Of a stretch of 39,535 bases of DNA, positions 21,941-31,710 are shown one piece after another. The position numbers and the translations under genes are program-made. The notes under the pieces were generated by a model, which worked only from the letters and a program-made list of their open reading frames with translations, was not told the DNA's origin and ran no database searches. Source of the stretch: SIG644 sp045613985 (lineage in GTDB: Bacteria > Bacillota > Clostridia > Oscillospirales > CAG-272); NCBI GenBank assembly GCA_045613985.1, contig JAZLCA010000075.1, forward strand, positions 1 to 39,535. The letters run 5' to 3'. Positions within the stretch are counted from its first letter, which is position 1, and every line of letters begins with the position of its first letter.

Positions 21941-24550
21941 ATGACTCCCATGATGGAGCAATATTTTGAAGTAAAAAATCAATATCGTGACTACGTCCTC
22001 TTCTACCGTTTGGGCGACTTTTACGAAATGTTCTTTGACGACGCCATTCGTGTCTCGCGCGAATTGGAGTTGACGCTGACGGGACGGGATTGCGGTGAGG
22101 CCGAGCGCGCGCCTATGTGCGGCGTGCCCTTTCACAGTGCCGACACCTACATCGCCCGCCTGATCGAGAAGGGCTACAAGGTGGCCATCTGCGAGCAGGT
22201 CGAAGATCCCGCGACGGCCAAGGGGCTTGTCAAGCGCGAGGTCGTGCGTGTCATCACGCCGGGCACCTTGATCGAGCCTGCCATGCTGTCCGAGCAAAAG
22301 AACAACTATCTGTGTGCCATCTATTTCTCGGAAGACGGCAACGGTGTCTGCTTTGCTGACGTATCGACGGGAGAATTGTTCGCGACTGTCCTTCAAGGCG
22401 CGAACATGGAGAGCCGTATGCTGGCGGAGCTTGGTACCTACCGTCCCAGTGAGATCATTTTTAACGTTCCCCGCAGCCGCGCCGTCGCGGCGGCCGAGTT
22501 TGCCGCATCGCACCTGAAGGCGGTGTTGACCGATGCCCAGGCGAGCCGCTTTGAATACACCGCTTGCCGCGAGGCTGTCGTATCCCAATTTGGGGCGACC
22601 TTGCGGGAGGGGATGCTGGAAGACAAGCCTCTCGTTTGTGCGGTAGGCGGTCTTTTGGACTATCTGCGCGAGATGCAAAAGAAGGATCTTAGCGGCTTGA
22701 AGGGCCTTGACGTTTACAGCGAGGGGCAGTATCTTGAAATGGATCTGAACACCCGCCGTAATTTGGAGCTGACCGAAACCATGCGAGCCAAGGAAAAGAA
22801 GGGATCGCTGCTTTGGGTGCTGGACAAGACGAGAACCGCCCCCGGTGCTCGTATGCTTCGCCAGTGGATCGAGCATCCCTTGTTTAACGTGGCCGCGATT
22901 GAGGAGCGGCAAGGTGCCATCGAGGAGCTGTTCGGCAACTATATGCTTCGCGAGGAGATCTCCGAGCTTCTTTCGGGCGTGCTGGATCTTGAACGATTGA
23001 ACACCAAGATCGTCTACGGCACCGCCAACGCCAAGGATCTGCGGGCAGTTGCATCGACCATTTCCATTTTGCCTGAATTGCGGGAAAAGCTGTCGGGCTG
23101 TCAGAGCCGTGCCATGAAGCGCATTTATGCGGAGCTTGACACGCTGGAGGATATTTTCTCGCTGATCGATCACGCCATTGTCGAAACTCCCCCGTTTTCC
23201 GTCCGCGAGGGCGGTATGATCGCCCCCGGCTACAACGAGGACATCGACTACTTACACAGCGTCATGGCAGACGGCAAGGGGTGGATCGCCAAAATCGAAG
23301 CGGAGGAACGCGAGGCTACCGGTATCAAGACGCTTCGCATCGGATACAACAAGGTATTCGGTTATTATATTGAAATTACCAAGTCGCTGGTGTCTCAAGC
23401 ACCCGACCGTTACATACGCAAGCAGACACTTTCCAACTGCGAGCGCTACATTACTCAAGAGCTGAAGGACAAGGAATCCACCATTCTGGGTGCGGCGGAT
23501 AAGGTCTGCACGCTGGAATATGAGGTGTTCTCGTCGGTTCGTGCCGTGGTGGCCGAGGCGGGCGAAAGATTGCAAAACACGGCGGCACTGCTTGCCGAGC
23601 TCGACGTTTACCGTTCGCTCTCGCAGGTGGCTGCGACCAACCATTACGTGCGCCCTATGGTCGATCTGTCCGATCGCATCTCCATTGTGGATGGCCGTCA
23701 CCCCGTCGTTGAGCAGTTTGTCAAGGACAGCTATTTCGTGCCTAACGATACTGAGCTTGACACGACGCACCATCGCTTGATGCTGATCACCGGCCCCAAT
23801 ATGGCGGGTAAATCGACCTATATGCGCCAGGTGGCGCTCATCACGGTCATGGCGCAGATCGGTTCGTTCGTGCCTGCCCGCGAGGCGACGCTGGGACTTG
23901 TGGACAAGGTGTTCACCCGCGTGGGCGCATCGGACGATCTGGCCAGCGGACAATCCACCTTTATGCTGGAAATGAACGAGGTCGCTTACATTTTGCGCAA
24001 TGCGACCAAGCAGAGCCTGATCATTTACGACGAGGTCGGGCGCGGAACATCCACCTTTGACGGCATGAGCATCGCTCGCGCCATCGTCGAATACACCAAC
24101 AGCAAAAAGATCGGTGCCAAGACGCTGTTTGCTACTCACTACCACGAATTGACGGTCATGGAAGAAGAGTTTGACGGCATCGTTAACTACAACATCGCTG
24201 CGAAAAAGAGGGGCGACGGCATCGTGTTCCTTCGCAAGATCGTGCGCGGCTCGACGGATGACAGCTACGGCATTGAGGTTGCCAAGCTGTCCGGACTTCC
24301 CAAGGAGGTTATCAAGCGTGCCCGCGAGGTGCTGGCGACGGTGGAAGCGTCTGCGGTCAATCTCAGCACAAGCGGGGATAAGGTCAAGACGTCCGCCAAG
24401 CCTGCGGAAGAGGATATGGCATTGTCGTTGCAAGATTGCATCAACGATCAAGTCATTGAGGAGCTCAAGGCGGCGGATCTCAATACACTCTCGCCCTTGG
24501 AGGCGATGAATCTGCTGTTTGGATTGCAGAGAAGGTTGAAAAACGGTTGA
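21941..24550 (+). CDS. mutS: DNA mismatch repair protein MutS
   Basis: The 869-residue protein recognises mismatches and small loops in duplex DNA. The mismatch-wedge motif is F27-Y28-E29 in GDFYEMF. The ATPase has Walker A GPNMAGKST at residues 618-626, Walker B with D697 in DEVGRGTSTFDG, and ATHYHEL. Length and domain order fit MutS1. The ATG at 21941 has AGAGGAG about 10 bases upstream. MutL is encoded next, after a 190-base gap that contains a long palindrome. Confidence 0.97.
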   Translation: MTPMMEQYFEVKNQYRDYVLFYRLGDFYEMFFDDAIRVSRELELTLTGRDCGEAERAPMCGVPFHSADTYIARLIEKGYKVAICEQVEDPATAKGLVKREVVRVITPGTLIEPAMLSEQKNNYLCAIYFSEDGNGVCFADVSTGELFATVLQGANMESRMLAELGTYRPSEIIFNVPRSRAVAAAEFAASHLKAVLTDAQASRFEYTACREAVVSQFGATLREGMLEDKPLVCAVGGLLDYLREMQKKDLSGLKGLDVYSEGQYLEMDLNTRRNLELTETMRAKEKKGSLLWVLDKTRTAPGARMLRQWIEHPLFNVAAIEERQGAIEELFGNYMLREEISELLSGVLDLERLNTKIVYGTANAKDLRAVASTISILPELREKLSGCQSRAMKRIYAELDTLEDIFSLIDHAIVETPPFSVREGGMIAPGYNEDIDYLHSVMADGKGWIAKIEAEEREATGIKTLRIGYNKVFGYYIEITKSLVSQAPDRYIRKQTLSNCERYITQELKDKESTILGAADKVCTLEYEVFSSVRAVVAEAGERLQNTAALLAELDVYRSLSQVAATNHYVRPMVDLSDRISIVDGRHPVVEQFVKDSYFVPNDTELDTTHHRLMLITGPNMAGKSTYMRQVALITVMAQIGSFVPAREATLGLVDKVFTRVGASDDLASGQSTFMLEMNEVAYILRNATKQSLIIYDEVGRGTSTFDGMSIARAIVEYTNSKKIGAKTLFATHYHELTVMEEEFDGIVNYNIAAKKRGDGIVFLRKIVRGSTDDSYGIEVAKLSGLPKEVIKRAREVLATVEASAVNLSTSGDKVKTSAKPAEEDMALSLQDCINDQVIEELKAADLNTLSPLEAMNLLFGLQRRLKNG

Positions 24551-24575
24551 AATTTCTGACATCTTTTCCTACAGG

Positions 24576-24672
24576 CTCGCACAGCTGCGCGCGCTATTGG
24601 CTTGTGTTCATTCTTGCCTCGTGGCAAGAATGAACATCAAAAGCGAACCGCGAACGCGCGCAGCAGTGTGAG
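24576..24672. repeat. Long imperfect palindrome between mutS and mutL
   Basis: An 18-bp outer stem, 24576-24593 with 24655-24672 (one A-A mismatch and one G-T), encloses a perfect 13-bp inner hairpin GTTCATTCTTGCC/GGCAAGAATGAAC at 24606-24635 with loop TCGT. No T run follows, so it is not a typical terminator. The left arm (AGCTGCGCGC) and inner hairpin resemble the sequence at 19479-19539. Confidence 0.75.
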
Positions 24673-24740
24673 CGTCCGGTTGTGCAGTTAGTTGAAACTT
24701 TAGCTTATCTCAAATAAAAATTTCGAAGGGAGGTGCCGAC

Positions 24741-26852
24741 ATGGGCAAAATAAACGTACTGGATTTCTCTGTTGCCAACCTGATCGCAGCGGGAGAAGTC
24801 GTTGACCGTCCTGCGTCCGTCATCAAGGAGCTGATGGAAAACGCCATCGACGCAGGCTCGCGCCATATTACCGTCGAGATCCAAAACGGCGGCGTGACTT
24901 TCATGCGCGTATCCGACGATGGTTGTGGCATGGAGCCGGATGATCTTCCCGTGGCCATTCGTCGGCACGCTACCAGTAAAATTAAGAATGCCGGCGACCT
25001 GGAGGCTATTTTGACGCTTGGTTTCCGCGGCGAAGCGCTTGCCGCGATTGCTTCGGTCTCCAACATTCGCATTTTGTCCAAGCAACGCGACGCCACGATG
25101 GGGGCAATGCTGGAGGCACACGGCGGTAATATCGTCAGCCTGACCGAAACGGGCTGCCCGGACGGAACCACGATCATTGTTGAGGCGCTGTTTGCCAACG
25201 TTCCTGCCCGCCGCAAGTTCCTCAAACGCGACGTCACTGAGGCGCAGGCGGTTACGCAGGCGGTTGAACGGGTGGCGCTCTCCCATCCCGAAATTGCGTT
25301 TAAGCTGATCATTGACGGTGACGTCAAGCTCAATACCGCCGGCGACGGTAAACTGCAAAGTGCAGTTCATGCCGTGTTCGGCCGCGATTTCGCGGGACGG
25401 CTGATTGCTTTGTCGGGCGAGTACGAGGGCATCGGCATCAGCGGTTTTATCGGTCGCCCCGACAACGTCAAGGGCAACCGCAACTATCAGAACTTTTTCA
25501 TCAACGGCCGTTGGATCAAGAGCAAGACCGCCATGGCGGCTCTGGAGCAAGCCTTTTGCTCCTATCTCTCGCCCGAAAAATATCCAACCTGCGTGATGAA
25601 TCTTTCACTCAATCCGGCTCGCGTGGACGTCAACGTGCATCCCGCCAAGCTGGAGGTCAAATTCAGTAATGAGAAAATGATATTCGAGGCGATCTATTAC
25701 ACCGTGCGCCATGCGCTGGAGCAAAACGAGATCCGCCCCGAGTTGAAAATAACGGAGCCTAAAAAAGCAGCGCCCGCGGCACCTTCCCGTCGCGTGTCCG
25801 ATGCGTTTGCGCCTGTGCAGGATCGCAGAGAAGAATCGGTGGCCCGCCGTCAGATCGGCATATCGACACCGGTACCGACCGCGGCACAGCCGCAGCCGAA
25901 AAAGGAAGCGTTCGTTCGCTTGACGGCCGAGGAATACGTCCGCGAGTATTTGAACGAAAGCAATTCTAAACCGACCGTCACCGCAAAAGAGGTGACGCCC
26001 TCTTCCCCAAAACAGACGATCGTCTCCGGCTCGATGCCGGCATCGTCGGTATCCGCGTCCCAAGTGCCGTCCGTTACGGCCGAATCCGCGCCGATACTGC
26101 CGGATATCCCGGTGGACATTCCGATGCCGAGCGATGCCGATGCACCGCCTCCGCCGAGCGAATATACACCGCCTGCGATGGTTGAAACCAAAGAGCCGCA
26201 AGCTGAGACGAGCGAGCAGACGATGCCCGTCGCCCAGCCCGCAGAAACGACGGAGCAACCGCCCGTAAGCGTTCCCGACTACCGCATCGTCGGAGAGGTA
26301 TTCCACTCCTATGTTTTGGTAGAAGTGGGCGATAAGATGCTTGTGATTGACAAACACGCCGCTCATGAGCGTATTCTGTTTGAACAGTTGAAGCGCAAAT
26401 TACATAGCACCGAATCCGCGTCCCAGCTGCTTATGCTACCTGTGGAAGTTATGATGATGAGCGACGAGGTGGATTTGATTGCCGAATATCGCCCCGAGCT
26501 TGAGGCCATCGGCTTTGAATTTGACACGGCGCGCAATACCGTCAGCGTGTTGGCTTTGCCCATTGGCATCGAAGCCGGCGCGGTGGGGGATATGCTGTGC
26601 GCGATTGCCGATCGCATCAAAAACAACACGGGAAGTGCAACGCTGACTCGCGATATACTATTTGAAAAGGCGCTGTACCAAGGTGCCTGCAAGGCCGCCA
26701 TCAAGGCGGGACGGGTGTATCCCGAGGGCCACGTGAAGTGGTTGATCGAGGAAATGATGAAGCTGCCCGACATCACGTATTGTCCCCACGGTCGTCCCGT
26801 GGCGATGGAGATGACCAAGCAAAACTTGGATCATCAATTTGAACGAAGCTGA
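24741..26852 (+). CDS. mutL: DNA mismatch repair protein MutL, endonuclease type
   Basis: The 703-residue protein has an N-terminal GHKL ATPase (ELMENAIDAG, DDGCGM, TLGFRGEAL, SKQRDATMG). A Pro/Ala/Thr-rich linker at about residues 335-515 leads to the C-terminal dimerisation/endonuclease domain. Nuclease motifs are visible: DKHAAHERILFE from D537 (the DQHA-x2-E-x4-E type), ACKAAIKAG, CPHGRP and FER at the extreme C-terminus. It therefore nicks DNA itself, as in Bacillus, rather than using MutH. GGGAGGT precedes the ATG. The linker is long for the family. tgt follows 20 bases later. Confidence 0.96.
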   Translation: MGKINVLDFSVANLIAAGEVVDRPASVIKELMENAIDAGSRHITVEIQNGGVTFMRVSDDGCGMEPDDLPVAIRRHATSKIKNAGDLEAILTLGFRGEALAAIASVSNIRILSKQRDATMGAMLEAHGGNIVSLTETGCPDGTTIIVEALFANVPARRKFLKRDVTEAQAVTQAVERVALSHPEIAFKLIIDGDVKLNTAGDGKLQSAVHAVFGRDFAGRLIALSGEYEGIGISGFIGRPDNVKGNRNYQNFFINGRWIKSKTAMAALEQAFCSYLSPEKYPTCVMNLSLNPARVDVNVHPAKLEVKFSNEKMIFEAIYYTVRHALEQNEIRPELKITEPKKAAPAAPSRRVSDAFAPVQDRREESVARRQIGISTPVPTAAQPQPKKEAFVRLTAEEYVREYLNESNSKPTVTAKEVTPSSPKQTIVSGSMPASSVSASQVPSVTAESAPILPDIPVDIPMPSDADAPPPPSEYTPPAMVETKEPQAETSEQTMPVAQPAETTEQPPVSVPDYRIVGEVFHSYVLVEVGDKMLVIDKHAAHERILFEQLKRKLHSTESASQLLMLPVEVMMMSDEVDLIAEYRPELEAIGFEFDTARNTVSVLALPIGIEAGAVGDMLCAIADRIKNNTGSATLTRDILFEKALYQGACKAAIKAGRVYPEGHVKWLIEEMMKLPDITYCPHGRPVAMEMTKQNLDHQFERS

Positions 26853-26872
26853 CCAAAGAAAGGTTGACCGAT

Positions 26873-28099
26873 ATGACTGAAAACGAAATGATAACGACGC
26901 CCGATGAGGCGACGGTAGAACACGCCGCACCGCCCGCTCCCTTTGACAACGGACGCAACTCTAAATTTGATCTTTTGACGACAGACGGCCGCGCCCGCCG
27001 CGGTGTGTTGCACACGGTACACGGCGATATTCAGACCCCCGTCTTTATGAACGTTGGCACTTGTGCCGCGATCAAGGGCGGTGTCAATACCATGCAGCTG
27101 CGCGAGCTGGATTGTCAGGTGGAGCTGTCCAACACGTATCACCTGCACATCCGTCCCGGCGACAAGCTCATTCACCGCATGGGCGGTATCCGCAAGTTTA
27201 TGAACTGGGAAGGCCCCGTGCTTACCGACAGCGGCGGATTCCAGGTGTTTTCCCTGTCTTCGCTTCGTAAGATCACCGAGGAAGGCGTGAAATTCGCTTC
27301 TCACATCGACGGCAAACGTATTTTCATGGGACCTGAGGAGAGTATGCAGATTCAGTCCAATCTCGCCTCGACCATTGCCATGGCGTTTGACGAGTGCATC
27401 GAAAACCCGGCACCCTACAAGTACGTCAAGGATTCCTGCGATCGTACGGTGCGTTGGCTCGAGCGGTGCAAGACCGAGATGGCTCGCCTCAATGCACAGC
27501 CCGAGACCATCAACCGCCATCAGCTGCTGTTTGGTATCAATCAGGGCTCGACCTTTGAGGATCTTCGTATTGAACACATGAAGAAGATTGTCGAGCTGGA
27601 TCTGGACGGCTATGCCATCGGCGGCTTGGCCGTCGGTGAGGCCACCGAGGATATGTATCGCATTATCGATGCGGTGGAACCCCATATGCCTAAGGATAAG
27701 CCCCGTTACCTGATGGGGGTCGGTACGCCCTGCAACATTCTTGAAGCGGTCCACATGGGCGTGGATTTCTTCGATTGCGTTATGCCTTCCCGCAACGCTC
27801 GCCACGGAAACCTGTTTACCTGGCACGGCAAGATCAATCTGTGCAACGAAAAGTATGCGGAGGATCCCCGCCCCTTCGATGAGGGCTGTGGATGTCCTGC
27901 CTGCCGCAATTACAGCCGCTCCTACGTGCGCCATCTGATCAAGGCCAAGGAGGCGGTTGGTATGCAGCTGGCGGTTACTCACAATCTGTATTTCTACAAC
28001 AACCTCACCCGCAAGATTCGCGAGGCTCTGGACGGAGGCTACTTTGAGTCCTTCTATCAGAAATACCGTACCATCTTGGGCGAACGCCTGAACGACTGA
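26873..28099 (+). CDS. tgt: Queuine tRNA-ribosyltransferase
   Basis: Tgt exchanges guanine at position 34 of GUN-anticodon tRNAs for preQ1. The ATG at 26873 has AAAGG 9 bases upstream, giving 408 residues. The N-terminal ~30 residues are an acidic, low-complexity extension before the catalytic domain (SKFDLLTTDGRARRG). Motifs are LTDSGGFQVFSLS with an active-site Asp, GGLAVGE, FDCVMPSRNARHGNLFT with the nucleophile Asp, and zinc ligands C339, C341, C344 and H370. It is in line with mutL and the HAD gene. No queA or preQ1 genes are in the window. Confidence 0.95.
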   Translation: MTENEMITTPDEATVEHAAPPAPFDNGRNSKFDLLTTDGRARRGVLHTVHGDIQTPVFMNVGTCAAIKGGVNTMQLRELDCQVELSNTYHLHIRPGDKLIHRMGGIRKFMNWEGPVLTDSGGFQVFSLSSLRKITEEGVKFASHIDGKRIFMGPEESMQIQSNLASTIAMAFDECIENPAPYKYVKDSCDRTVRWLERCKTEMARLNAQPETINRHQLLFGINQGSTFEDLRIEHMKKIVELDLDGYAIGGLAVGEATEDMYRIIDAVEPHMPKDKPRYLMGVGTPCNILEAVHMGVDFFDCVMPSRNARHGNLFTWHGKINLCNEKYAEDPRPFDEGCGCPACRNYSRSYVRHLIKAKEAVGMQLAVTHNLYFYNNLTRKIREALDGGYFESFYQKYRTILGERLND

Positions 28100-28111
28100 T
28101 CGGGGGACACT

Positions 28112-28777
28112 ATGATCAAAGCTGTCATTTTTGACATGGACGGCACGCTGTTCGATACGGAATGCATTTATGCAAATGCCTGGCGACAGGCGGGCAGAGA
28201 ACTGAATTTTGCTCCCATTGAGCAGGCAATTGCGGCTTGTACCGGGCGAAATGCCAAGGATACCAGACGTTATTTCGAGGACAATTTTGCCGATCTGATC
28301 ACTTATGATGAATTTATTGTCGTGCGGGATCGGTACTATAACCAAGCCATCGAGGAGCGAGGAATTCCTCTCAAGGAGGGCGTGGTTGATCTTTTGGAAT
28401 ATCTCCGGTCCTGCGGCATAGCGATTGCCTTGGCGACCGCCACCCGCAGAGAACGCACCGACTACAATCTGACCATCACCGGTCTGCGCCACTACTTCGA
28501 CGTGCTTGTCACGGGAGATATGGTAGAGCAGGGAAAGCCGCACCCGGAGACGTTTCTGACGGCGGCTGAGCGGTTGGGTGTGCCTTTTTCGGAGTGCATG
28601 GGCGTGGAGGATTCCTTCAACGGTGTCAGAGCGATCCGTGCGGCACAAATGTTTACCGTGATGGTTCCCGATATCGTGCAGCCGACTCCTGAAATTGAGG
28701 CACTGCTGGACGCAAAATGCCAAACGTTGCGTGAGATTCGTCCCATCATTGAAAAAATCAATCAAAGCCAAATATAA
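28112..28777 (+). CDS. HAD-superfamily hydrolase (beta-phosphoglucomutase-like)
   Basis: The 221-residue protein has motif I FDMDGTLFDTE (nucleophile D8, acid/base D10), a helical cap, motif II ATATRRERT, motif III lysine in QGKPHPETF, and motif IV VEDSFNGVRA. This is the HAD subfamily IA layout of phosphoglycolate phosphatase and beta-phosphoglucomutase relatives; the substrate is unknown. The ATG follows GGGGGA and lies 12 bases after tgt. Confidence 0.88.
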   Translation: MIKAVIFDMDGTLFDTECIYANAWRQAGRELNFAPIEQAIAACTGRNAKDTRRYFEDNFADLITYDEFIVVRDRYYNQAIEERGIPLKEGVVDLLEYLRSCGIAIALATATRRERTDYNLTITGLRHYFDVLVTGDMVEQGKPHPETFLTAAERLGVPFSECMGVEDSFNGVRAIRAAQMFTVMVPDIVQPTPEIEALLDAKCQTLREIRPIIEKINQSQI

Positions 28778-28797
28778 AAATAAAGGAGAGTAGTGAC

Positions 28798-30183
28798 ATG
28801 ATTCTTGAAAAGAAGCTGTTACAAGAGGTATTGGCAGCGGCCATGACGACGGGCGCTGACTTTGCCGAGGTCTACGCCGAGCGCACGCTCAACGACAGTG
28901 TGCATCTGTTGGACCGCAAGATCGACCAGATTTCCAATAACGTCGTTTCGGGCGCGGGTATTCGCGCATTTAAGGGTACTCGTACGGTGTACGCTTCGAC
29001 GTCTGATTTGAGCCGCGAAGGTTTGCTCCGTTGCGCCAATGCGGTGGCAGCGGCCATGGGTGAGGGCAACGCGCCCATCTCCATCTGCCTGACCGAGCGT
29101 ATGTTCCCCAATATCCACCCTGCCAAGATCATTCCTTCCTCGGTGGAGAGCCGTGTGAAGATCGATCTGCTCAAGGCAGGCTGCGAGGCCGCACGCGAGT
29201 ACGACGCTGCCATTGTGCAGGCAACGGGTACTCTGATGGGCGTTGACCATACCATCCAGATCGCTAACAGCGAAGGTCTGCTTACTTCCGACCGTCACAT
29301 CCGCACTCGTTTGGCTATCAGCGCGATTGCCAGCGAAAACGGTGAAAACCAGAGCGGTTTCTACGGTCCCGGACGCGGTATGGGTCTGGAAATGTTTGAT
29401 TTTATCGATCCTCGCGAGGTCGGCCGCACCGCTGCCGCTCAGGCGATGGTCAATTTGCGTGCCGATTACTGCCCTGCAGGTAAGATGACGGTTGCCATCG
29501 AAAACGGATTTGGCGGCGTTATTTTCCACGAAGCTTGTGGTCACTCGCTGGAAGCAACCTCGGTTGCCATTGGTAACTCCGAGATGGCGGGTAAGTTGGG
29601 TCAGCAGATCGCCAACGAAAAGGTTACCGCCATTGACGACGGTACCATTGCCGGTGCTTGGGGCTCGGTCAACATCGACGACGAGGGTACGCCCACCCAG
29701 CGCAACGTGCTGATCGAAAACGGCGTGCTTAAGAGCTACATGGTCGACCGCCTCGGCTCTCGCCGCATGGGCCTGCCCATGACGGGTAACAGCCGCCGTC
29801 AGTCCTACGCTTACGAGCCTACCTCCCGTATGACCAACACCTTCATCGATAACGGTCCCGACAAGAACGAGGACATCATCGCTTCCATCGAGTACGGTCT
29901 GTATGCCAAGAGCATGGGCGGCGGCTCGGTCAATCCTCTGACGGGCGCCTTTAACTTCTCGGTCAGCGAGGGCTATATCGTGCGCAACGGTAAGATCTGC
30001 GAGCCGGTCCGCGGCGCGTCGCTGATCGGTACGGGCGCACAGATCCTTAAGGATATCGATATGGTCGGTCAGAATCTGGCCACGGGACAGGGTATGTGCG
30101 GCTCGAGCAGCGGTAGCGTTCCTACCGACGTCGGTCAGCCCCTGATCCGCGTTTCTTCTATTACGGTCGGCGGACGGAATTGA
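28798..30183 (+). CDS. tldD: TldD metalloprotease subunit
   Basis: This 461-residue PmbA/TldD-family protein carries the zinc site HEACGH (H244, E245, H249), which marks the catalytic TldD subunit. With TldE it forms a heterodimeric peptidase that trims leader peptides from modified peptides and degrades unfolded ones in other bacteria. AAAGGAGAG lies before the ATG. It overlaps the upstream frame of tldE, whose chosen start is 12 bases after this stop. No peptide-modification genes were seen near it. Confidence 0.95.
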   Translation: MILEKKLLQEVLAAAMTTGADFAEVYAERTLNDSVHLLDRKIDQISNNVVSGAGIRAFKGTRTVYASTSDLSREGLLRCANAVAAAMGEGNAPISICLTERMFPNIHPAKIIPSSVESRVKIDLLKAGCEAAREYDAAIVQATGTLMGVDHTIQIANSEGLLTSDRHIRTRLAISAIASENGENQSGFYGPGRGMGLEMFDFIDPREVGRTAAAQAMVNLRADYCPAGKMTVAIENGFGGVIFHEACGHSLEATSVAIGNSEMAGKLGQQIANEKVTAIDDGTIAGAWGSVNIDDEGTPTQRNVLIENGVLKSYMVDRLGSRRMGLPMTGNSRRQSYAYEPTSRMTNTFIDNGPDKNEDIIASIEYGLYAKSMGGGSVNPLTGAFNFSVSEGYIVRNGKICEPVRGASLIGTGAQILKDIDMVGQNLATGQGMCGSSSGSVPTDVGQPLIRVSSITVGGRN

Positions 30184-30194
30184 GAGGTGCTAAG

Positions 30195-31538
30195 ATGAAC
30201 TTTGAACAAATGAAACAATATCTGGTCGAGGCTGCCAAGGCCGCCGGCCTTACGGAGTATGAGATCTACGCGACGAGCAGCCGTGAGATCAGTACGGAAA
30301 CTTACAAAGACGAGATCAGCAGCTTTTCCTCGGGCGAGAGCGGCGGCATCAGCTTCCGTTGCATCGTGGATGGTAAGATGGGCTACGCTTCGGGCGAGCT
30401 TTTGACCAAAGAGGAAATGGAAGCGCTGGTTGACCGCGCCATTGATAATGCCAAGAACATCGAGAGCGAGGATGAGGTCTTCATTTTCCCCGGCTCGGAC
30501 AACTACGAAGAGGTCAATGCCAAGCTGATGGACCTGCCCGAGGCGGCGGTTCTGAAGGATTGGGCGATGGATCTGCAGAAAAAGACCTATGCAACCCACC
30601 CCTCGGTTTGCGATGGTACGCAGACTGCCGCGCTGGCGTTTGAATCCAGCATCATGCTGTGCAACTCGCATGGTCTGGAGCTGTCCAACCACGTTGGCTC
30701 CAGCGGCGTTTACGTCAACGCTGTTGTCAAGGAGGGTGACGAGGCGGTTAGCGGCTTCAAGCTCAAGAGCGGTAAGAACCCCGAAGCGTTTGCATCGCTT
30801 CCTGCCGAGGCAGTGGACGAGGCGCGCAGCAAGCTGGGCGCCGGTACGGTCGAGTCGGGCAAATACGACTGTGTCATCGCGGGTGACGAGATGCGCACGT
30901 TGCTCAGCGTTTTCTCTTCCATGTTTTCTGCCAAGATGGTACAGCACGGTATGTCTCTTCTCAAGGGAAAGATCGGAGAGAAGATCGCATCGGAGGTTAT
31001 TACGATTACGGACGATCCCCGTCGTCCCGAATGCGATATTCAAACCTCGTTTGACGGTGAGGGTGTTGCCACCTACCGCAAGAACGTCATCGAAAACGGT
31101 GAGCTGCGCACTTATCTGTATGACCTGACCACCGCAAAGAAGGACGGCGTTGCTTCTACCGGTAACGGTCAGCGCGGTTCGTATGCGTCTTCCGTTTCCA
31201 TCGCACCTTATTGCTTCTGCCTGGAAGCAGGCGATAAGTCGCTGGATGAGCTGTTTGCTACGATGAAGGACGGCTTGTATATCACCGAGCTCAAGGGTGC
31301 ACACGCAGGCGCCAATGCGGTGACGGGCGACTTCTCCTTGGAGAGTGCCGGCTTCCGTATTCGTGACGGCAAGATCGCTGAGGCGGTCAAGACCTTCACC
31401 ATCGCAGGCAATTTCCTGGACCTCCTTAAGAGCGTGGACGTTGTCGGCAACGAGATTCGCTTTGGCTTGGCCGGCGGCTTTACCTCGTTTGCTTCTGCTG
31501 ACGTACTGGTACGCGGCGTCAGCGTAGCGGGTAAATAA
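30195..31538 (+). CDS. tldE: TldE/PmbA subunit
   Basis: This 447-residue partner of TldD has the family fold (EYEIYATSSREISTETYKDE; SLESAGFRIRDGKIAEAVK) but no HExxxH, as expected for the non-catalytic subunit. The ATG at 30195 is preferred over an upstream TTG at 30180 because AGAGGTG lies 6 bases before it. tldD-tldE is the last gene pair of the long cluster, which ends at a terminator just downstream. Confidence 0.93.
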   Translation: MNFEQMKQYLVEAAKAAGLTEYEIYATSSREISTETYKDEISSFSSGESGGISFRCIVDGKMGYASGELLTKEEMEALVDRAIDNAKNIESEDEVFIFPGSDNYEEVNAKLMDLPEAAVLKDWAMDLQKKTYATHPSVCDGTQTAALAFESSIMLCNSHGLELSNHVGSSGVYVNAVVKEGDEAVSGFKLKSGKNPEAFASLPAEAVDEARSKLGAGTVESGKYDCVIAGDEMRTLLSVFSSMFSAKMVQHGMSLLKGKIGEKIASEVITITDDPRRPECDIQTSFDGEGVATYRKNVIENGELRTYLYDLTTAKKDGVASTGNGQRGSYASSVSIAPYCFCLEAGDKSLDELFATMKDGLYITELKGAHAGANAVTGDFSLESAGFRIRDGKIAEAVKTFTIAGNFLDLLKSVDVVGNEIRFGLAGGFTSFASADVLVRGVSVAGK

Positions 31539-31550
31539 GAATATGAAATC

Positions 31551-31583
31551 AAAGGGAGATTTGGTAAAACAAATCTCCCTTTT
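31551..31583 (+). terminator. Terminator after tldE
   Basis: AAAGGGAGATTTG pairs with CAAATCTCCCTTT around a GTAAAA loop, followed by TTTGCGTTTT. Confidence 0.85.
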
Positions 31584-31601
31584 GCGTTTTGAAACATAAC
31601 G

Positions 31602-31639
31602 AAAGAACCTCACATCCATTTGGATGTGAGGTTCTTTTT
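31602..31639. terminator. Bidirectional terminator between tldE and rplL
   Basis: AAAGAACCTCACATCC pairs with GGATGTGAGGTTCTTT around ATTT, with five T residues on the right. It sits between two converging transcripts. Confidence 0.9.
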
Positions 31640-31710
31640 GAACTCGCAGGACGAGCTCTGTTACCATAAAGACACGCCGGTCAAGTAGCATCCGCGCGGA
31701 TGCGGGGATC

